Part shown: positions 59,566-64,000 of the stretch, piece after piece | Layout of the letters: every line of letters begins with the position of its first letter | Numbering within the stretch: the first letter of the stretch is position 1 | Source of the DNA: Actinomadura madurae | GTDB lineage: Bacteria > Actinomycetota > Actinomycetes > Streptosporangiales > Streptosporangiaceae | NCBI RefSeq assembly: GCF_900115095.1 | Contig: NZ_FOVH01000008.1 | Coordinates: 310,001 to 374,000 of the forward strand | Direction of reading: 5' to 3' | Length of the DNA stretch: 64,000 bases | Notes under the pieces: generated by a model | Databases searched by the model: none | Told to the model about the DNA's origin: nothing | The model's input: the letters and a program-made list of their open reading frames with translations, nothing else | Position numbers and translations under genes: made by a program

Positions 59566-59967
59566 ATGGCATGCCGCATCACCGAGTTGATCCTTGACTG
59601 CCGGGACCCCGAAACCCTGGCGGACTTCTGGTGTCAGGTACTCGACTACGTCGTCCTGGAAACGGACGAGGACGGCGGCATCGAGATCGGCCCCGCCGGC
59701 AACGACCCGGCCGATCCCGGGCTCACCATCGTCCTCAGCCCCAGCACCGACCCCAGGCAGGCCAAGCTCCCCCTGCACTTCGACGTCAACGCGGTCGACC
59801 GCGACCAGGACGAGGAACTCCAGCGCCTCTTCGCCCTCGGCGCCCGCACGGCCGACGTGGGCCAAACCGGCGAGGAGCCCTGGCACGTCCTGGCCGACCC
59901 CGAAGGCAACGAGTTCTGCCTCCTCCGCAGAACCGTGAAACCGGCCCCCCGCCAGACCGCGCCCTAA
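59566..59967 (+). CDS. VOC-superfamily (glyoxalase/bleomycin-resistance-like) protein
   Basis: Single protein of 133 aa with paired beta-alpha-beta-beta-beta units. ITELILDCRDPETLADFWCQVL begins the first unit, LPLHFDVN the second, and it ends WHVLADPEGNEFCLLRR, the standard VOC close. Actinobacteria have many such proteins; enzyme, resistance or binding role is unknown. ATG 59566, 40 bp after the TetR gene and possibly cotranscribed. Confidence 0.85.
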   Translation: MACRITELILDCRDPETLADFWCQVLDYVVLETDEDGGIEIGPAGNDPADPGLTIVLSPSTDPRQAKLPLHFDVNAVDRDQDEELQRLFALGARTADVGQTGEEPWHVLADPEGNEFCLLRRTVKPAPRQTAP

Positions 59968-60052
59968 AGCCCCAGACCGGGATGGCCGGTTGTGCGTCCA
60001 TGGCGGGGGCCGGGGCACCGTCCCGTACCGGTGCCCTCACCCCGTCGCCCGC

Positions 60053-60565
60053 TCAGGCGGTGAAGGTATGGCTCTTGCAGCTGCCCCGCTTATGCACCCA
60101 CACCTTCATGTACACCTTCCGCCCGTCCTTGATCGACAGGTTCCGGAACTTGTACGCGTCGTCCTTGGTCAGCTTGAGGGTCTTCTTTTTCTTCCACTTG
60201 CTCCCGTACTTGACGTACAGGGTGCCGCCGACCGACGTCTTGGTCCCGTTGTAGACACCGAACTTCTCGCCCTTGGCCGCGAACCTCGCCTCGGCGAAGT
60301 TGCTGTCGCTGAACTTCCACCGTCTGCGGGTCCAGCCCGACGAGCCGCCGGGATCGCCGTCGTCGGTGTCCTTGTCCGCCTTGCAGTTCCAGCCGACCGG
60401 CGGCCGAGCAGCCGCCCCAGGCGCCGCCGAAGCCCCGGCACCTGCGGCCGGGGCCGCCTTGGCACCCGCGGCCTGCGCTGGCGTGATAGCGAATGCGGCC
60501 GTCGGCAAGGCCAGAACGCCCGCCACTCCTACGCTGGTCATCGCGGTCTTGGTCTTGAAGCTCAT
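60053..60565 (-). CDS. Secreted protein of unknown function
   Basis: Exported protein of 170 aa with a signal peptide (basic SFKTKTAM, hydrophobic TSVGVAGVLALPTAAFA) and an Ala-rich linker (AAGAKAAPAAGAGASAAPGAA). The domain has WNCKADKD, SGWTRRRWKFSDSNFAEARF and a C-terminal VWVHKRGSCKSHTF, with two cysteines that could form one disulfide. The fold looks beta-rich. ATG 60565 with AGGGAG upstream. Not recognised as a named family; probably extracellular. Confidence 0.75.
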   Translation of the reverse strand: MSFKTKTAMTSVGVAGVLALPTAAFAITPAQAAGAKAAPAAGAGASAAPGAAARPPVGWNCKADKDTDDGDPGGSSGWTRRRWKFSDSNFAEARFAAKGEKFGVYNGTKTSVGGTLYVKYGSKWKKKKTLKLTKDDAYKFRNLSIKDGRKVYMKVWVHKRGSCKSHTFTA

Positions 60566-61300
60566 GCGCTCCCTTTCCGATGCGCGCCCCCGGAGCGTCC
60601 GGGGGTGAACTGCGAAGCTACGAAAAGGCGTTATCGATCCCCTATCCACCCGTTGAATCGGGTCTGGGCGGTGCCGGCCCGGAACGGAAACCGGCCGCGG
60701 GGCGACCGGTGCACGGAACCTCGAACCACACCCGCAGCCGACCGCCGTCGAGCTGCTCGAACCCTCAAGGACCGGGCCAGCATCGCCAGGCGGAGGCCGC
60801 TCATCGTCGCGCTTGTCGACCGTGCCCATGACCCCGCCCCAGCTTTCGATGCGGGATGGCTGGCCAGGTGAACCTGGGCGATCGGGAGGAGGATGCCACG
60901 CCGAGTCTTTGACCGACGGCTTCTCGACCCCGTCGTCGCCATTGCCGGGGTGGTCGACGCCCACGCGTGGTCAGCCCTTTCGATTGCCGGGCAGGACTGC
61001 GCCGGTGCCGTGAGCGGTGCCCAGTGTGGACGAAGCAGTTGTGACTCCGGGCACTCCACCTCCCGTCCGCCTTTCGCCTGCCGCGGACGAAGTATGTGTG
61101 GGGCTGGGTTTGCGCACGGCTGAGCCGCAGGTCGTGGGGGGTGGGCTGGTGCGTGGGGACTAGGGGGCGGGTTTCTCTGGTTCGGGTGCACCAGGGGAAG
61201 ACGGGGGCTGGGGACGATGCCGCGGTGCGGGGGCGGGAGGGAGTGTTGGTGGCGCGCGAGATCCGCGCTTTTCCCTCGTGGTGTCTGGAGTGATCGACAG
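60566..61300. other. Gene-poor stretch
   Basis: No convincing gene in 735 bp. Open frames here are short, low in similarity and Arg/Pro/Ser-rich. Base composition is somewhat less GC-biased at third positions than in neighbouring genes. It holds the 5' regions of the secreted-protein gene and of the second MMPL gene. It could hide a decayed gene, but no transposase or family fragment is recognisable. Confidence 0.5.
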
Positions 61301-63511
61301 GTGGCGAAATATCTTTACCGGGTCGGGCGGTGGGCGTTCCGGCGGCGCAGGCTCGTGGGGGCTCTGTGGCTGGGCGCCCTGCTGCTGGCGGTGGTCGCCG
61401 CCGCCACGGCGCCGGCCGCGGAGGAAGAGGACCTCTCCATGCCCGGCACCGAATCGCAGCAGGCGTTCGACCTGCTGGACGAGCGGTTCCCGCAGAGCAA
61501 CGCCCAGGGTGCCGAGGCCCGGCTCGTGTTCCAGGCCCCGGACGGGCAGCGGGTGACGGCCGGGGAGAACAAGGCGATCGTCGGGAGCACGCTCGGCGCG
61601 CTGGACGGGGGCGATCAGGTCGCGGCGACCACCGACCCCTACAAGACCGGTGCGGTCAGCGAGGACGGCACCATCGCCTACTCCACGATCACCTACACCG
61701 TGGACGGCGTCGACCTGGCGGAGTCGACGAAGAGCGCATTGGAGGACGCCGCCGAGAAGGCCCGGGACGCGGGGCTGACCGTGGAGATCGGCGGTTCGGC
61801 CCTGGACTCGGAGGAGGCGCCGGGCGGGACGACGGAGATCATCGGCGTGGTGGTCGCGGCGGTGGTGCTGATCCTCGCCCTCGGGTCGCTGGTCGCGGCC
61901 GGGCTGTCGCTGCTGACCGCCTTCTGGGGCGTGGCCATCGCGTTCGGCGTGGTGTCCGCGCTGGCCGCTCCGCTGGGACTGACGTCCACCGTCGCGATCC
62001 TGGTGCTGATGCTGGGGCTGGCGGTCGGCATCGACTACGCGCTCTTCATCACCTCCCGGTTCCGCGACGAGCTCGCGCAGGGCACGGAGGCGGAGGAGGC
62101 CGCCGGCCGGGCGGTGGGCACGGCCGGGTCCGCCGTGGTGTTCGCCGGCGCGACCGTCTTCATCGCCCTGGTCGGGCTGGGGGTCGTCGGGATCCCCGAA
62201 CTCACCAAGATGGGCGTGGGCGGTGCGGGGGCCGTGGCTCTCGCCGTCCTCGTCGCGCTGACCCTGGTCCCCGCGCTGTTCGGCTTCTTCCGCCGGCGGA
62301 TCCTGCCCCGCGCCGCCCGCACGTCCGCCCCGCGGCCGGTCCGGGCCGGGCTCGGCACCCGGTGGGCGCGGTTCGTGCTGCGCCGGCCGCTGACCGTGCT
62401 GCTGGCCGCCGGGCTCGGTCTCGGCGCCGTCGCCGTGCCCGCGCTGAGCCTCGAACTCGGCCTGCCCGGGGACGAGTCCAAGTCGGTGGAGACCACCCAG
62501 CGCCGTGCCTACGACCTGCTGTCGGAAGGCTTCGGTCCCGGATTCAACGGCCCGCTCACCGTGGTCGTCGACATGGCGGACGCCGCGAACCCGCGCGCCG
62601 CCACCGACCTGGTCGCCCAGACCCTGCGGGACGTGGACGGGGTCGAGTCGGTCGGTGATCCAGTCCTGAGCGAGAAGAAGGACACGGCCGTCCTCACCGC
62701 GGTTCCGCAGACGGCGCCGAACAGCGCCGAGACCAAGGACCTGGTTCAGGCGATCCGCGGTGCGGCCTCCGACGTGGAGGCCGACACGGGCGCCGTGGTC
62801 CTGGTGACCGGTACTACGGCGTTGAACATCGACATCTCCGAGGCGATGTCCGATGCCCTGATCCCCTATCTGATCGTGGTCATCGGCCTGGCGGTGCTGC
62901 TGCTGACGGTGGTCTTCCGCTCGATCCTGGTGCCGGTGAAGGCCGCGCTCGGCTTCCTGCTGTCGGTCGGGGCCGCCTTCGGCGTCGTCGTCGCCGTCTT
63001 CCAGTGGGGCTGGGCGGCGGAGCTGATCGGCATCGAGCAGACCGGGCCGGTCATGTCGCTGATGCCGATCCTGATCATCGGGATCGTGTTCGGCCTCGCC
63101 ATGGACTACGAGGTCTTCCTCGTCAGCCGGATGCGGGAGGCCCACGTCCACGGCGCGTCCCCCGGGGAGGCGATCGTCAGCGGTTTCCGGCACAGCGGAC
63201 GCGTGGTGGCCGCGGCGGCGATCATCATGACCAGCGTGTTCGCCGGGTTCATCGGGATGAACAACCCGACCATCCAGACGATGGGCGTCGGCCTGGCCTC
63301 CGCCGTCGCCTTCGACGCCTTCGTGGTCCGGATGGCGATCGCGCCCGCGGTCCTGGCCCTGCTCGGCCGCCGGGCCTGGTGGCTGCCCCGTACCCTGAAC
63401 CGTGTGCTGCCGAATGTGGACATCGAAGGTGAGGCGCTGAGCCGGCATGCCCCGGCCTCCGCGACCCGGCCGGACGTGGTGGGGCCGCCGTCCCCCGTCG
63501 GCAGGCGCTGA
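61301..63511 (+). CDS. MMPL-family RND transporter
   Basis: Second MMPL-type transporter, 736 aa. N-terminal RRRRLVGALWLGALLLAVVA, loop SMPGTESQQAFDLLDERFP, first helical bundle with GLAVGIDYALFITSRFRDEL and second with VFGLAMDYEVFLVSRMREAH, both with the Asp-Tyr pair. It differs from the 41.6-kb copy in the loops, so it is not a recent duplicate. GTG 61301 with GGAG 10 nt upstream; the frame is open to 61217. It lies 7 bp before a sensor kinase gene, with which it is probably cotranscribed. Confidence 0.92.
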   Translation: MAKYLYRVGRWAFRRRRLVGALWLGALLLAVVAAATAPAAEEEDLSMPGTESQQAFDLLDERFPQSNAQGAEARLVFQAPDGQRVTAGENKAIVGSTLGALDGGDQVAATTDPYKTGAVSEDGTIAYSTITYTVDGVDLAESTKSALEDAAEKARDAGLTVEIGGSALDSEEAPGGTTEIIGVVVAAVVLILALGSLVAAGLSLLTAFWGVAIAFGVVSALAAPLGLTSTVAILVLMLGLAVGIDYALFITSRFRDELAQGTEAEEAAGRAVGTAGSAVVFAGATVFIALVGLGVVGIPELTKMGVGGAGAVALAVLVALTLVPALFGFFRRRILPRAARTSAPRPVRAGLGTRWARFVLRRPLTVLLAAGLGLGAVAVPALSLELGLPGDESKSVETTQRRAYDLLSEGFGPGFNGPLTVVVDMADAANPRAATDLVAQTLRDVDGVESVGDPVLSEKKDTAVLTAVPQTAPNSAETKDLVQAIRGAASDVEADTGAVVLVTGTTALNIDISEAMSDALIPYLIVVIGLAVLLLTVVFRSILVPVKAALGFLLSVGAAFGVVVAVFQWGWAAELIGIEQTGPVMSLMPILIIGIVFGLAMDYEVFLVSRMREAHVHGASPGEAIVSGFRHSGRVVAAAAIIMTSVFAGFIGMNNPTIQTMGVGLASAVAFDAFVVRMAIAPAVLALLGRRAWWLPRTLNRVLPNVDIEGEALSRHAPASATRPDVVGPPSPVGRR

Positions 63512-63518
63512 GCCGGCC

Positions 63519-64000
63519 ATGACGAACACGGGTGGCGGTGACCCGCGACCACGCGTCACGTGGGTGCGGGAGGGAGCGATCACGGCGACGGCGTTCGCGC
63601 TCTGCCTGCTCGGCGGCATCCTGCAGGTCGACGACGAGTCGGTGTCGCCGCCACCCGCCGCCGCCTACCTCGTCGCCGCGCTGTCCTGTGCCGTGCTGCC
63701 GGCGCGGCACAGGGCGCCGCTGGCCGTCATGGCGGCCACGACCGCGATCGGCATGCTGGTGCCGTCCCTGGGCCTCCTGCTGAGCCCGCTCATCGTGGCC
63801 CCCGCCGTGATCACCGCTTACACGCTCGCCGTGCGCACCGAACGGCGCCCGGCGAGCGCGGTGCTGCTCTCCTCCGCGGCGCTGCTGGTCGCCGCCAACC
63901 TCGTGTCCGCGTTCGGGAACCTCTCGTGGCAGGACGTGAGCAGGGCGGCGCTGGTGGCGGCGTTCCCGCTGGTGGCCGGAATCCTCGGCCACTCGACGCA
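63519..64000 (+). CDS. Sensor histidine kinase, N-terminal part (cut by window edge)
   Basis: Visible N-terminal 160 aa starting MTNTGGGDPRPRVTWVREGA, with about four membrane helices (AITATAFALCLLGG, AYLVAALSCAVLP, LAVMAATTAIGMLVPSLGLL, VLLSSAALLVAANLVS). This multi-helix opening is typical of NarL-type sensor kinases in actinomycetes. The catalytic part lies beyond the window, so the assignment is by topology and by position after the MMPL gene. Confidence 0.6.
   Translation, partial: MTNTGGGDPRPRVTWVREGAITATAFALCLLGGILQVDDESVSPPPAAAYLVAALSCAVLPARHRAPLAVMAATTAIGMLVPSLGLLLSPLIVAPAVITAYTLAVRTERRPASAVLLSSAALLVAANLVSAFGNLSWQDVSRAALVAAFPLVAGILGHST

Noticed and set aside
60566..61300. Possible decayed transposase or gene
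   Set aside because: Short frames show no DDE or helix-turn-helix signature and no terminal inverted repeats or target duplication were found.

Overview
The window is high-GC actinomycete chromosomal DNA. WhiB7, mycoredoxin, DinB/mycothiol-type and AdnAB genes, many GTG starts and SigR-type, IdeR-type and WhiB7-type promoters all fit this. Gene content suggests the Streptosporangiales, with an Actinomadura-like (Thermomonosporaceae) organism as the best guess. No rRNA, tRNA, CRISPR array or intact insertion sequence was seen.

The backbone follows the order remembered for Mycobacterium tuberculosis Rv3197-Rv3211: ABC1 kinase, whiB7, uvrD2, mycoredoxin, nudC, adnB/adnA, alkyltransferase-like protein, moeZ, TetR, DUF3107 and rhlE. 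Blocks are inserted between these anchors.

Region by region. 1-9.8 kb holds an edge-truncated enoyl-CoA hydratase, the ABC1 kinase, whiB7 with a long attenuator-type leader, TesB, UvrD2, Mrx1, NudC, an M20 peptidase and a DUF4031 protein. 9.8-16 kb holds an HD protein and a four-gene translationally coupled siderophore operon (ATP-grasp, two IucA/IucC synthetases, PLP decarboxylase) behind an IdeR/DmdR iron box. Its order matches vibrioferrin pvsA-B-D-E without the exporter. 16-20 kb is accessory (DinB-like, CPT-like kinase, acyl-CoA synthetase, methyltransferase). 20-27 kb is adnBA, with an in-frame 18-bp repeat expansion in adnB. 27-31 kb holds an ATL protein, a mycosin-like protease with a repeat-bearing membrane partner, and MoeZ.

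31-41 kb holds a sulfotransferase and a compact, overlapping set of redox genes (ANL ligase, FOXRED2-like flavoprotein, hydroxymandelate-oxidase-like FMN enzyme, membrane-anchored atypical P450, CPA2 antiporter), followed by a two-component system. It resembles a small undescribed biosynthetic or modifying cluster. 41-49 kb holds a TetR/MMPL pair, NHEJ genes (Ku, separate LigD ligase and polymerase) and a pyridine-nucleotide oxidoreductase. 49-52.5 kb returns to the backbone (TetR, DUF3107, GlsB-like, RhlE). 52.5-64 kb is accessory: GDPD, hydrolase, SDRs, three regulator/target pairs with visible operators, a second methionine aminopeptidase facing an XRE regulator across a large perfect inverted repeat, a secreted protein, a second MMPL transporter and an edge-truncated sensor kinase.

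Regulatory logic visible in the DNA: three perfect GGAAT-N18-GTT (SigR/SigH class) promoters precede mrx1, moeZ and rhlE. whiB7 has an AT-rich-box promoter, a roughly 510-nt leader and an intrinsic terminator just before its start. The siderophore operon has an iron box. Together these suggest thiol-oxidative, translation-stress and iron-starvation control of neighbouring blocks.
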